This document shows positions 7,897-16,165 of a stretch of 16,947 bases of DNA, piece by piece. The notes under the pieces are model-generated. The model was not told where the DNA came from and did not search any database. It saw only the letters and a program-made list of their open reading frames with translations. The position numbers and the translations under genes are program-made. Where the stretch lies: assembly GCA_003131705.1 (NCBI GenBank), contig PKUY01000439.1, positions 10,851-27,797 of the forward strand. The letters run 5' to 3'. Position 1 is the first letter of the stretch, and each line of letters starts with the position of its first letter. The DNA is from Acidobacteriota bacterium (GTDB taxonomy: Bacteria > Acidobacteriota > Terriglobia > Acidiferrales > UBA7541).

Positions 7897-7927
7897 GTGT
7901 TAATGCCATGTTACGAGTCAATGTCAC
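7897..7927 (-). promoter_or_regulatory. Candidate Pho-box-like direct repeats upstream of ppk
   Basis: On the - strand, three related heptamers occur in the same orientation: GTGACAT (7921-7927), GTAACAT (7908-7914) and TTAACAC (7897-7903), at 13- and 11-base periods. The first two belong to a longer CTCGTRACAT repeat. Tandem TTAACA or CTGTCAT repeats with 11-base period are what PhoP/PhoB regulators bind in Bacillus and proteobacteria. The last repeat ends 33 bases before the ppk ATG. Two periods differ, so this is only a candidate. Confidence 0.35.
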
Positions 7928-7973
7928 GAGCCCGTCTTCGAATCCGGCGGAGCAGGATACGGAGGGCAATGCG

Positions 7974-8453
7974 TTACTGCTGAGGGTATGTTCCCGGCAA
8001 AGAACGGAGGTAAGCCATGATCGCCAGCGCATCCGCGTGGTTCATGTGATAAATGTGCATCGGCTGGCGGATGGCGAGGCCGTTCGGTCCGACTCCCTGT
8101 TCCAGAATCTGCGCACCTTGCTCTTCCGTGTATCCGGAGAAGCCGGCCAAGGCTGGGGCGTTCATCGCCCAATTGGGATTCGGACGAACGGGCACAATCC
8201 AAATCGGCGCTCCTTGGAGCCGCCGAGATTCGTCCAAAGCTCCGCTTGCGTCGCGGGGAGTGTGACATTCTTCGCACATGGCAACGTTCTCGACCAAATA
8301 CCGGCCTCGATCGACGGAGCTCTGCTGGGCGGGAGCGGTCGGAACCTTCTGCGCGGCTAGGGCCGAGCTCTCGCGCGAGAATAGACGTGAGGCTCCCAAG
8401 CCGATGGCGAGCACAAAAAGCAGCAAAAAAATCAATCGGAAACGTGATTTCAT
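7974..8453 (-). CDS. Membrane-anchored or periplasmic class I c-type cytochrome
   Basis: 159 residues. A hydrophobic N-terminal segment (7-20) after Lys/Arg acts as signal peptide or signal anchor. A flexible Pro/Ala/Gln stretch (36-46) follows, then one cytochrome c domain. The heme attachment motif CEECH is at 60-64. The likely distal ligand is Met132 in RQPMHIYHM, and the closing helix HADALAIMAYLRSLP (139-153) is the standard C-terminal helix of this fold. It resembles the small cytochromes that accept electrons from periplasmic dehydrogenases or feed terminal oxidases, but no partner enzyme is adjacent. The ribosome site is weak (AGGA at 8464-8467), ten bases before the ATG. A good promoter and two palindromes lie directly upstream, so it has its own regulated transcription unit, possibly reading on into ppk. 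Confidence 0.88.
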   Translation of the reverse strand: MKSRFRLIFLLLFVLAIGLGASRLFSRESSALAAQKVPTAPAQQSSVDRGRYLVENVAMCEECHTPRDASGALDESRRLQGAPIWIVPVRPNPNWAMNAPALAGFSGYTEEQGAQILEQGVGPNGLAIRQPMHIYHMNHADALAIMAYLRSLPGTYPQQ

Positions 8454-8471
8454 AAGGTTTTAGTCCTGAGT

Positions 8472-8499
8472 TTTATAGGATGTGGCTCTCGCCTGCAAA
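8472..8499 (-). promoter_or_regulatory. Sigma70-like promoter for the cytochrome c gene
   Basis: On the - strand, TTTGCA (8494-8499) and TATAAA (8472-8477) are separated by 16 bases. The predicted start of transcription is near 8465, giving a leader of about 12 bases before the ATG at 8453. The hexamers match the consensus at 4/6 and 5/6. The gene and palindromes are placed as expected around it. Confidence 0.5.
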
Positions 8500-8504
8500 A
8501 ACAA

Positions 8505-8558
8505 CCGAACGTCGTTCGGAAATCGAACACCGTTCGGACATCGATAACAGCTCGAACG
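8505..8558. promoter_or_regulatory. Tandem palindromic operators upstream of the cytochrome c gene
   Basis: CCGAACGTCGTTCGG at 8505-8519 is a perfect palindrome around a central T. A second site, CGAAC-ACC-GTTCG, lies at 8524-8536, with centres 18 bases apart. A lone half-site CGAACG is at 8553-8558. The two full sites share the form CGAAC-N3-GTTCG. Relative to the predicted start of transcription near 8465 they are centred at about -47 and -65, abutting the -35 box, a position that suits an activator or a cooperative repressor. The regulator is unknown. Confidence 0.6.
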
Positions 8559-8678
8559 TGAAAGTATCGCAAAAGCTGCGTTTGCATGTCCATTGCGTTT
8601 TTTATCCTGATTCATCGCGGGACCGCGCGTCGCAAACCTGAAAAGCTTCGCGACATCCTTTCAATCTCGCGTCACGCC

Positions 8679-9836
8679 TCAAGTGGAGACGGGCGCGGCA
8701 CGAGAGGAGCCTGAAAGTCGGGCGAGCGCCCAGCGAGCGTGATCGGAAATGATCAAATCGCCCAAGCTTGACAGGCTCTCAAGCAGCCGAATCACCCGCG
8801 AAAAGGCCGGTGAATCCCGGTTCACAGTTGAATTACCCAAGGCTATGCACGCGTTTCGCACCAACCCTTGCCACTTGGCGCGTTTTACTGCGCTGCCACG
8901 GAAAACGGCGCTGAATTCCTGCTGCGAGAGTGAAGCCAGCCATTCCAGCTCCGGGGCGAGGAGCGAAACTCGAATCTCGGCTTTGGGAATTCTAATCGCT
9001 TCCCTCGGTTGAAAAGCGGTAGGCGCTGTTATGGGCGCTTTGCGATTCCAAGGGCACACATCCTGGCAGATGTCGCAGCCGATCACCGCGGACCCCATCT
9101 GCCCGCGAAACTCTTCTGGAACCGTTCCACGCAGCTCAATCGTGAGATAGGAGATGCAGCGGCGCGCGTCCAGGACATACGGCTCTGGGAACGCCTGCGT
9201 GGGACACGCGTCGAGGCAACGCGTGCAATTTCCGCAAAGGTCAGCAGGAGGCGGCGAGCCCGCCGCAAGGCTCGGCTCCAGCGCGAGAGTTGTGACGACC
9301 ACGCCGAGGAAAACCCACGAGCCGAGCTTTGAATTGATCAGGCACGTATTTTTCGCGAGCCAGCCGAGACCCGCATATTTTGCGGCGACTCGCTCGATGA
9401 TCGGACCCGTGTCGGTATAGGCGCGCGCCTCGAATGGTTCCTGGAATCTCGCGTGCATTTCGGCGATCAGCGTCTTCAATTTTCCCTGGAGCACTTCGTG
9501 ATAATCGTCGCCCCAAGCGTAGCGGGAAATCCATCCGCGCGGCGATTCCGTGTCTGCGGCGCCCGGAAGTTCATTTGCACGCGGCGCTGAATTGTAATTG
9601 AGGCCGACGACGATCAGGCTTTCCGCGCCGTCCAAAACCAACCGGGGATCGGAGCGGCGAGGATCGTGAAGGTACTTCATTTCGCCCGCGTAGCCTCGCG
9701 CGAGCCATTCGGAAAAGCGTCCGAGCTCTTCGAATCCTTGACCGTCCTCTGTGCTGACGGGTGCGACGCCACAGAGATCGAATCCGACAGCGCGCGCTCT
9801 CTCGCCGATCCACCGCGTTCGCTCAGCCGGAGTCAT
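8679..9836 (-). CDS. queG: Epoxyqueuosine reductase
   Basis: 385 residues from the ATG at 9836; the open frame continues upstream to 9968, but the extra 44 residues do not look like QueG. It carries out the last step of queuosine synthesis, reducing epoxyqueuosine to queuosine in tRNA with cobalamin and two 4Fe-4S clusters. The N-terminal cobalamin-binding part opens with GFDLCGVAPV. The proposed proton donor is Asp142 in YTDTGPIIER, followed by GLGWLAKNTCLIN. The ferredoxin-like cysteines are CGNCTRCLDACP (201-212) and CDICQDVCPWN (254-264), with Cys227 between. A C-terminal HEAT-like helical part completes it. It is divergent from fabH. No other queuosine gene is present in the window. Confidence 0.93.
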   Translation of the reverse strand: MTPAERTRWIGERARAVGFDLCGVAPVSTEDGQGFEELGRFSEWLARGYAGEMKYLHDPRRSDPRLVLDGAESLIVVGLNYNSAPRANELPGAADTESPRGWISRYAWGDDYHEVLQGKLKTLIAEMHARFQEPFEARAYTDTGPIIERVAAKYAGLGWLAKNTCLINSKLGSWVFLGVVVTTLALEPSLAAGSPPPADLCGNCTRCLDACPTQAFPEPYVLDARRCISYLTIELRGTVPEEFRGQMGSAVIGCDICQDVCPWNRKAPITAPTAFQPREAIRIPKAEIRVSLLAPELEWLASLSQQEFSAVFRGSAVKRAKWQGLVRNACIALGNSTVNRDSPAFSRVIRLLESLSSLGDLIISDHARWALARLSGSSRAAPVST

Positions 9837-9939
9837 AACCCCATCATGCCTCAGAGGGCGCGCCAGGTAAAAAACTTCGCAGCGACTCTTTTGTTCCATC
9901 GGATCTGAGACGCAAGCAACGAATAGACTTGTGTTTTGC

Positions 9940-9969
9940 TTGTAACCACTGCGCGGGATTGCATACAAT
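9940..9969 (+). promoter_or_regulatory. Candidate fabH promoter
   Basis: TTGTAA at 9940-9945 and TACAAT at 9964-9969 are separated by 18 bases, placing transcription start near 9976, about 20 bases before the fabH ATG. The match to consensus is moderate (4/6 and 5/6). Confidence 0.45.
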
Positions 9970-9995
9970 CGCGGACTGCGCTAACGGAGAGTTCG

Positions 9996-10994
9996 ATGAG
10001 CCATCGGATCGCTGCAAAAATTACGGGAGTAGCGGGGTACCTGCCACCACGCGTCGTCACCAACGCAGACATTGAGAAGATGGTGGACACGACCGACGAA
10101 TGGATTCGCACGCGCACCGGCATACGGGAGCGGCGCTATGCCGAACCCGGAGTCGCGTCATCGCATCTGGGGACCGAAGCCGCCAAGAAATTGCTGGCGA
10201 TGAAAGGCATCTCACCGGCAGAAATCGACATGATCGTGGTCGCCACCGTCACGCCGGACATGCTTTTTCCCGCCACGGCGTGCCTGATTCAAGACCGCCT
10301 GGGAGCAACGAAGGCCTGGGGGTTCGATCTCTCCGCCGCCTGTTCGGGCTTTTTGTATGCGCTGACGGTCGGCGCGCAGTTTGTGGGCGCAGGCTCGCAC
10401 AAGAAAGTCCTCGTTATCGGCAGCGATGTGATGACGTCCATCATTGATTTCAAGGACCGGGCCACCTGCGTGCTGTTCGGCGATGGTGCAGGTGCCGTTC
10501 TTGTTGAGCCTGCCACATCTGAGACTGAGGGGATCATCGATTTCGCGCACGACATTGACGGATCGGGCGGCTGCAATCTTTACATGCCCGGCGGCGGCTC
10601 CCTTCATCCACCCTCGCACGAGACAATCGATGCGCGGATGCACTACGTCCATCAGGAAGGCCAGCAAGTCTTCAAGTACGCGGTGCGTCGGATCAGCGAG
10701 CTTGCCTGCCAGCTCCTTGAGCGCAACCGCATATCCAGCAAGGACCTCGCGCTCGTGGTACCCCATCAGGCGAATCTGCGCATTATTCGAGCAATGCAGG
10801 AGAGGCTTGGAATGGATGATTCGAAGGTGATGGTGAATATCGACCACTACGGGAACACGACAGCGGCAACAATCCCCCTAGGGCTGATGGACGCGCTCGA
10901 GCAGAAGCGGTTGCAGAAGGGCGACCTCGTTTTACTGATTGCGGTCGGCGCGGGCTACACGTCCGGCGCCATTCTTATGCGCTGGGCTTACTAG
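9996..10994 (+). CDS. fabH: Beta-ketoacyl-ACP synthase III
   Basis: 332 residues from the ATG at 9996, preceded by GGAGAG at 9986-9991; an upstream in-frame ATG at 9936 would overlap the promoter and is less likely. The enzyme condenses acetyl-CoA (or another acyl-CoA) with malonyl-ACP to begin fatty-acid synthesis. The catalytic triad is present: Cys116 in [11 protein letters not shown], His257 in [10 protein letters not shown] and Asn287 in [14 protein letters not shown]. Typical FabH sequences also include [14 protein letters not shown] (34-47) with the acyl-CoA-binding Trp and Arg, [10 protein letters not shown] (161-170) and [11 protein letters not shown]. It stands alone rather than in a plsX-fabD-fabG cluster. 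The gene converges on a large lipoprotein gene and ends in a hairpin region. Confidence 0.95.
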   Translation: MSHRIAAKITGVAGYLPPRVVTNADIEKMVDTTDEWIRTRTGIRERRYAEPGVASSHLGTEAAKKLLAMKGISPAEIDMIVVATVTPDMLFPATACLIQDRLGATKAWGFDLSAACSGFLYALTVGAQFVGAGSHKKVLVIGSDVMTSIIDFKDRATCVLFGDGAGAVLVEPATSETEGIIDFAHDIDGSGGCNLYMPGGGSLHPPSHETIDARMHYVHQEGQQVFKYAVRRISELACQLLERNRISSKDLALVVPHQANLRIIRAMQERLGMDDSKVMVNIDHYGNTTAATIPLGLMDALEQKRLQKGDLVLLIAVGAGYTSGAILMRWAY

Positions 10995-11000
10995 AACGTA

Positions 11001-11054
11001 TTGCACAACCCAGCTAAGTTATTGATTCTATAGGGTCGAAATCGGGTTGTGCAA
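11001..11054. terminator. Perfect 11-bp inverted repeat between convergent genes
   Basis: TTGCACAACCC at 11001-11011 pairs perfectly with GGGTTGTGCAA at 11044-11054, with 32 bases between. A weak second pairing (GATTC with GAAATC at the 3' side) lies inside. It starts 6 bases after the fabH stop and ends 37 bases before the lipoprotein stop, so a bidirectional terminator is the simplest reading. No T-tract follows, and a GGAGC...GCTCC hairpin is next to it. Confidence 0.5.
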
Positions 11055-11091
11055 CAGCTTCTAGGAGCTTTCAGGCTCCAAGGCGCGCCGC

Positions 11092-13491
11092 TTAATCTTC
11101 TCCGCAGGTGCTCTCGCAATTCCCCAGGAAAATCAGAACTGGATTCACGTCGCCGGCCGTGGTCGACATCGTTATGATCTTGGCTGGCGATACGACGAGG
11201 AAATCTCCGGTGAAAGCGGTCGGAGCGGTCAGCGTCAGGAGTCCGCTTCCGACCGTTGAGCTTAGGCCTGCGTACGTGCCCGTGACCGCTTGAGCGGGCG
11301 TGTTGCCGCCCGACGCGCTCTGGTCCTGCGTGCCGGTGACGGTGCCACTCGTCAAGGTCGTGTTGGCTAGAGCGATGGCGCCGGAAAGATCCCTGACTGG
11401 AGACGTCGCGGGCGAAGAGGTGCCCAGCACGAACGCGCCATTAATCTTCGAACCGGTAAACGGACCACCGGATTGAGGCTCGAACAATCCGAAGAACGGA
11501 TTCGGGACGCCGTTGTTGCTGATCGTCTCTCCGATGCAGAAGGCTTCGTTCAGGCCGACAATATAAAAGATTGGAGCGATCGGCGAAGAAATCCCCGAAT
11601 CGACTCGCCCAAACTGGTCGGCATTAGCAAAATTGGGGTTCGCCGGAGCAAATGCAACGACAGTTCCGGCTTGGTTTTCAAGAATCGAAATCGCATAGTT
11701 CGAGCCTCCTGTTCCCGTCAACGAGACAAGCGCCAGGTCTGGTTCGTACGTAGCCCCGGAGAATACCTGTCCCGATAAGCCCGCGACGCTGCTGGCGGTG
11801 AAAGTGCTGCCCGCTGCTCCTCCGAGGCTCGCAGACTGTGTGAGCATTTTGCCGCTGGTCAGGAAGGAAGCGCTGCCAGCATTCACCGGATTCGATGTTA
11901 CCTGGTCGGTTTCGACCAGGAAGGACTCCGTGCCCGATACTGGATACACGCTGAAAGTCAGACCAATGCCGGCGACGCGCGGCGAAATCGTCATGGTGCA
12001 ACGGGTGCTCTGCGAAGTGGTCTGGAAGGTGCCTCCCCATCCCTGGTTCTGTGCAACAATGCCGCCGGGCGTGCTGCTATCGTCCTCGGAAGATGAAATG
12101 CTGCCTGAGGTTCCGGCGTTTGGCGGAGGTGCTGCGAGGAAGCTTCCGACAATCACTGCGGGTCCCGCTGCGCTGCCTCCGAAGGCCGTTTCCTGGCCGC
12201 TGATGCCGAAAGCATAGTTTCCGTTGATCGTGTTAAAGGCGCACGTGCTGACGGTGCGCTTCTCGAGCTGGCCCGATCCTCGAATTCCGCTCGAATCGAA
12301 TTCGATCAAGCGACCGTGTGCTCCAGCCGCATCAATTGCAAAGTCGTACGTGGGCGATCCCGTCAAGCTGCTGAAAATCAATTGCCCGCGGTTATCGTTT
12401 CCCAGCGTGTAGGTTCCGGTGAACGTCTGGTTTTTCGGAGGTCCCGCCATCGTGTTGAAGTCTTCCACACCACTGGAAATGTTGCCGGCGCCGTCCGCGG
12501 TAAAGCTGCCCGCGAGGACCACGGCGCCAGACGCATTGAATCCGCTTAGTTGAAATGCATAGTTCCCATTCAGGGCAGCCAAGTTGTTGACCGTGATACT
12601 CAAATTGCCGGGAGCAGTCATCGCTGGCATTTCAGAGTCCGCGACCTGCACAGTGAAGTTGAAAGTTCCCGTGGCGGTGGGAGTGCCGGTAATCGTTCCA
12701 TCGGAAGCGAGCGACAATCCGAGTGGAAAAGTATTCAGAGCCGACGTTAGCGTCCATGTGAACGGAGGAACGCCGCCAGCCGCTTGCAGCGTGGTAGTCG
12801 GATACACAGCGTTCAGCGCGCCGTTCGGCAAAGTAGTCGTTGTCACCTGCAGAGGCAGAGGCGCGCCAATCGCGATTGTCAGAGGCCGCGTCGAAAAAGC
12901 GCCCGTTGAATCCGTCACATTGATTGTGAAGTTTGAATTCACCTGGGCTGTCGGCGTCCCGGAAATTGTGACGGAGTTCGTCACGCTGGGCTGCAGTGAT
13001 AATCCAGTTGTGAGCGACCCGGCGGAAATCGACCAAGTAAACGGAGCCACGCCTCCGGTTGCTGTAACCGTGGCGGTGTAGGGACTGCCGAAATTCCCAC
13101 CTGGAAGGGCCACCGTTGTAATGATGGGTGCTCCTTCAACCGTGATTGGGAGCGACGCGAACTGGTTCGGAAAAGTCACTGACGTGGCCTTGACCGCGTC
13201 GGAAACAGAAGCCCCGGGCGCCACGACAGGCGCGTTGTAGACGACCGATGCCGTGGTCACTGCGGTAAGCGACCCGTGCGCGGGAGGGGCCCACGTAACG
13301 CCTGCGCCAGACGTGTCGTTGAGTACTGTCGCGGAGATAGGGGTCGCGGTTCCGGAACCCACGATCTGTGGCGTCGCCGGGTTCAGGAGAACGGCGTGGA
13401 ATCTTGCCGGAGTGCCGGTACACCCGACGTTCCCTAAACAAATGAGAATCACCATGCAAAATAAGAGCAAGGCTGCGGCGCGCTTTGCCAT
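11092..13491 (-). CDS. Large Ig-fold surface lipoprotein
   Basis: 799 residues, nearly all beta-rich (high Thr, Ser, Gly, Val, Ala; few Lys). A lipoprotein signal peptide ends in LGNVGC, so Cys24 is the likely lipid-attachment site. The next part resembles a bacterial Ig-like domain (about 40-118). Two repeats of the putative-Ig (He_PIG) kind follow, at about 122-208 and 212-303, marked by GGVAPFTWSISAGSL/GGVPPFTWTLTSAL and ISGTPTA/ITGTPTATGTF. The C-terminal half has a repeated NGNYAF motif (308-313 and 423-428, and a looser NGAFVL near the end), which I associate with unnamed acidobacterial surface proteins. The role is probably structural or adhesive. AAGGAG lies 6 bases upstream of the ATG. 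Confidence 0.82.
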   Translation of the reverse strand: MAKRAAALLLFCMVILICLGNVGCTGTPARFHAVLLNPATPQIVGSGTATPISATVLNDTSGAGVTWAPPAHGSLTAVTTASVVYNAPVVAPGASVSDAVKATSVTFPNQFASLPITVEGAPIITTVALPGGNFGSPYTATVTATGGVAPFTWSISAGSLTTGLSLQPSVTNSVTISGTPTAQVNSNFTINVTDSTGAFSTRPLTIAIGAPLPLQVTTTTLPNGALNAVYPTTTLQAAGGVPPFTWTLTSALNTFPLGLSLASDGTITGTPTATGTFNFTVQVADSEMPAMTAPGNLSITVNNLAALNGNYAFQLSGFNASGAVVLAGSFTADGAGNISSGVEDFNTMAGPPKNQTFTGTYTLGNDNRGQLIFSSLTGSPTYDFAIDAAGAHGRLIEFDSSGIRGSGQLEKRTVSTCAFNTINGNYAFGISGQETAFGGSAAGPAVIVGSFLAAPPPNAGTSGSISSSEDDSSTPGGIVAQNQGWGGTFQTTSQSTRCTMTISPRVAGIGLTFSVYPVSGTESFLVETDQVTSNPVNAGSASFLTSGKMLTQSASLGGAAGSTFTASSVAGLSGQVFSGATYEPDLALVSLTGTGGSNYAISILENQAGTVVAFAPANPNFANADQFGRVDSGISSPIAPIFYIVGLNEAFCIGETISNNGVPNPFFGLFEPQSGGPFTGSKINGAFVLGTSSPATSPVRDLSGAIALANTTLTSGTVTGTQDQSASGGNTPAQAVTGTYAGLSSTVGSGLLTLTAPTAFTGDFLVVSPAKIITMSTTAGDVNPVLIFLGNCESTCGED

Positions 13492-13818
13492 GACGACTCC
13501 TTAACGGACGTGCCTAATACGGGTATGAAATAGTCCATGTTATTTAGACCACAAAACAGAGAACGTAATCAGAATAATGCCCGCAGGTAATGGCGTATCG
13601 AGCAACCGAGGGAAAGCAAGTGCGCAACGAAAAACCTGAATCGTCAACTGGCAGATGCTTTGAGCCGAGGTTCCGCGAAGGAAGGCGTGTTGAGCTTATG
13701 GCCCAAGATTCTGAGCATCATTCAGCCTGAGTTTTCCCGAATCCCTACTTGCGGCGCGTATTTTCGTAGATAATGAGATCTGCTTCGACTTTAAGTTCTC
13801 CGGAGAGAGGTCACTAAT
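13492..13818. other. 327-base divergent intergenic region
   Basis: It separates the lipoprotein gene (-) from the UDP-sugar decarboxylase gene (+) and must hold promoters for both. No ORF here has a ribosome site or family resemblance. A weak - strand combination TTGTGG-16-TATTTC and a weak + strand TACTTG-17-GATAAT (13746-13774) are the only promoter-like matches, and neither is convincing. I see no hairpin or repeat of note. Confidence 0.5.
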
Positions 13819-14769
13819 TTGCGTGTCGTCATCACAGGTGGAGCAGGATTCCTCGGATCTCATCTTTGTGATTTCTTTATCGAAAAGGGCTGGGACGTTC
13901 TTTGTGTCGACAACCTCGTCACCGGGGCGGAATCCAATGTTGCCCATTTGCTTTCGCATTCACAGTTTCAGTTTACAAAGCAGGACGTCTCAAAATATAT
14001 CGAGGTGCCGGGACCGGTGGATGCGGTGCTCCATTTCGCATCGCCCGCGAGTCCGCCCGACTATCTGAAGCTCCCCATTCAAACGATGAAGGTAGGAGCT
14101 CTCGGAACTCATAACTCGCTGGGACTGGCGATGGCAAAGAAAGCTAAGTTTCTCCTCGCCTCCACGTCGGAGTGTTACGGCGACCCAGAAGTCAGCCCGC
14201 AGCCGGAAACGTACTGGGGACACGTGAATCCCGTTGGACCGCGCGGAGTCTATGACGAGGCGAAGAGATTCGCGGAAGCGCTCACGATGGCCTATCACCG
14301 CTATCACGGCCTTGACACCCGAATCGTGCGAATTTTCAATACATATGGCCCGCGCATGCGCCTGAACGATGGGCGAGCGCTGCCGAATTTCTTGTACCAG
14401 GCGCTCGTCGGCGAGCCTATCACCGTGTACGGCGATGGCAAACAGACCCGCAGTTTTTGTTACGTTTCGGATTTGATCGAAGGAATTTATCGCTTGCTCG
14501 AATCGAACGAGCATGAGCCTGTCAACATCGGCAATCCACGAGAACTCACCATTCTGGAGTTTGCGGAGCGCGTGCGTTCACTTGTCGGCACGAAAGCTCC
14601 CATCGTGCTTCGCCCTTTGCCACAGGACGATCCCAAACGGCGCTGCCCGGACATTGCGAAAGCGCGGCGCATCCTAAATTGGGAGCCGAAAGTAAATCTG
14701 GAGGAAGGCCTGCAGATTACCTATGATTTTTTTAAGCGGCAGGTTGCCGGGACGGGCCGCAAAACCTGA
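13819..14769 (+). CDS. uxs: UDP-glucuronate decarboxylase (UDP-xylose synthase)-like NAD-dependent SDR
   Basis: 316 residues, the length of bacterial soluble UXS. It would convert UDP-glucuronate to UDP-xylose with NAD. GGAGFLG is at 7-13 and the SDR catalytic residues are TSE at 116-118, Tyr145 and Lys149 in YDEAKR. Family-specific segments are [20 protein letters not shown] (72-91), [20 protein letters not shown] (115-134) and [15 protein letters not shown] (137-149), which match UXS rather than dTDP-glucose dehydratase. Later segments [10 protein letters not shown] and [13 protein letters not shown] are also typical. The start codon is TTG, with GGAGAGAGG at 13802-13810 eight bases upstream. 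The gene converges on ugd, which makes its substrate. A bacterial UXS can also yield the 4-keto sugar if its active site is altered, but no such change is obvious. Confidence 0.88.
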   Translation: MRVVITGGAGFLGSHLCDFFIEKGWDVLCVDNLVTGAESNVAHLLSHSQFQFTKQDVSKYIEVPGPVDAVLHFASPASPPDYLKLPIQTMKVGALGTHNSLGLAMAKKAKFLLASTSECYGDPEVSPQPETYWGHVNPVGPRGVYDEAKRFAEALTMAYHRYHGLDTRIVRIFNTYGPRMRLNDGRALPNFLYQALVGEPITVYGDGKQTRSFCYVSDLIEGIYRLLESNEHEPVNIGNPRELTILEFAERVRSLVGTKAPIVLRPLPQDDPKRRCPDIAKARRILNWEPKVNLEEGLQITYDFFKRQVAGTGRKT

Positions 14770-14800
14770 AGTCTTCCCCGCGGCGGCGCCTAAGCAAAGA

Positions 14801-16153
14801 TTAGTCTTGGCGACCGAAGGAGCGATACTCAAAGCCTTCGGCTTTCATCTTACTGGCTGAAAGTAGATTACGGCCGTCGAGGATGAGTGGCCGTGCCATC
14901 GCGTTACGAATCCGCTCCCAATCAAGTTTGCCGAACTCAGGCCATTCCGTGGCGATCAGCAGGGCTTCGGCATCCTGTGCAGCTTCGTAAGCCGTTTTTG
15001 CATATTGGATCTCGGGCAGTATGGCCCGCGCCCGGTCCATGGCCTCCGGATCAAACGCGCACACGCGTGCTCCTTCCGAGATCAAACGATTCACCAGCTC
15101 AATCGCGGGTGAAAACCGAATGTCGTCGGTGTTCGGTTTGAAGGCCAGGCCCAGCACTCCGATCTGCTTGCCTCGCACAACCCAGAGCGCTCCGCGCATC
15201 TTCTCGAAAAAGTGGTCGATCCTCTTCTTGTTGATCTTCTCCGCCTCCCGCAGCAGGCTGAAGTCCACACCCGAGCGTTCCGCCAAATGCACGAATGCCT
15301 GCAAATCCTTTGGCAGGCAGAATCCGCCGAAACCCAACCCAGCGGACAAGAAGCTGGGCCCGATTCTCGGATCCAGTCCCATCGCGCGCGTCACTTCTCC
15401 AATATCTGCCCCGAGGCGCTCGGCCAGATCCGCCACCATGTTCGCGTAGGAAATCTTCAAAGCCAGGAAGGAGTTCGACGCGTGCTTGATCAGTTCGGCG
15501 CTGTTGATGGTGGTCACGACCCACGCAGGAGCCGGACCATCCAGGCAACCGGACGCGTGGACGGGACACTTAAACTTTCTCTCCAGCACGGGCCGGTAAA
15601 TCTCCTTGAGTTGCTGCTCGGCGATTTCATCCTCGACGCCAACAACAATCCGGTCGGGATGCAGGAAATCCCCTAGCGCCGTGCCCTCGCGCAGGAACTC
15701 AGGATTCGAAGCCACGCGAAACGTCACACCGGTTTTGCGGCCGTAAACCGACAGGGCGCGCTTGAGCTCCTGCCCTGTTTGGGCAGGTACGGTGCTCTTC
15801 TCGACGACCAGCTTGGGGGATCTAGCTTCGGTGGCTATCAGGCGCGCAACGTGATCGATCGCGCTCAGGTCCGCATCGCCATTGGGCAGCGGAGGCGTGC
15901 CCACACAGATAAAAATCGCCTCGCCGAAAGTCACGGCGTCCGCCGGATTCGAGCGAAAACTGAGGCGGCCCTCCTTGTGGACTTTGGGAATCACTTTTTC
16001 GAGCCCCGGTTCATAGATGGGCATGCCGCCGGCTTCGAGAATCTTTATCTTCTCGGCGTCGTTGTCCGTGCACACGACTTCATGTCCGATTTCAGCCAGA
16101 CAAGCGCCCGTTACCAGACCTACATAGCCACTGCCGATCACCGAAATCTTCAA
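14801..16153 (-). CDS. ugd: UDP-glucose 6-dehydrogenase
   Basis: 450 residues from the TTG at 16153. A longer frame begins at TTG 16165, but its second codon is part of the GGAGGA ribosome site (16157-16162), so the inner TTG, five bases beyond the GGAGG core, is the likelier start. The enzyme oxidises UDP-glucose to UDP-glucuronate with two NAD. The N-terminal Rossmann motif is GSGYVG (7-12). SNPEFLREG is at 149-157, and the substrate-binding NSAELIKHASNSFLALKISYAN (217-238) includes Lys223 and Asn227. The catalytic cysteine is Cys279 in GFGGFCLPKD (274-283). The C-terminal UDP-binding domain follows with LGLAFKPNTDDIRFSP. It converges on the UXS-like gene with 31 bases between stops, and supplies that enzyme with substrate. 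Confidence 0.95.
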   Translation of the reverse strand: MKISVIGSGYVGLVTGACLAEIGHEVVCTDNDAEKIKILEAGGMPIYEPGLEKVIPKVHKEGRLSFRSNPADAVTFGEAIFICVGTPPLPNGDADLSAIDHVARLIATEARSPKLVVEKSTVPAQTGQELKRALSVYGRKTGVTFRVASNPEFLREGTALGDFLHPDRIVVGVEDEIAEQQLKEIYRPVLERKFKCPVHASGCLDGPAPAWVVTTINSAELIKHASNSFLALKISYANMVADLAERLGADIGEVTRAMGLDPRIGPSFLSAGLGFGGFCLPKDLQAFVHLAERSGVDFSLLREAEKINKKRIDHFFEKMRGALWVVRGKQIGVLGLAFKPNTDDIRFSPAIELVNRLISEGARVCAFDPEAMDRARAILPEIQYAKTAYEAAQDAEALLIATEWPEFGKLDWERIRNAMARPLILDGRNLLSASKMKAEGFEYRSFGRQD

Positions 16154-16165
16154 AGGATCCTCCAA

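Noticed and set aside
8505..8536. LexA (SOS) boxes
   Set aside because: The CGAAC/GTTCG half-sites resemble the Bacillus-type box but are 3 bases apart rather than 4, and the downstream gene is a cytochrome, not a repair gene.
10212..10847. 211-codon - strand open frame
   Set aside because: It is antisense to fabH, whose catalytic residues are all in the + strand frame; no own ribosome site or family resemblance.
11001..11054. Integron attC site
   Set aside because: The arm GTTGTGC does not fit the GTTRRRY core, and no integrase or cassette gene is near.
13696..13959. 87-codon - strand open frame across the uxs start
   Set aside because: It overlaps the start of the well-supported UXS-like gene on the other strand, with no ribosome site or family features.
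13819..14769. dTDP-glucose 4,6-dehydratase
   Set aside because: It has the TSE and YDEAKR motifs and the [11 protein letters not shown] segment of UDP-glucuronate decarboxylases rather than the Asp-Glu pair of dehydratases.
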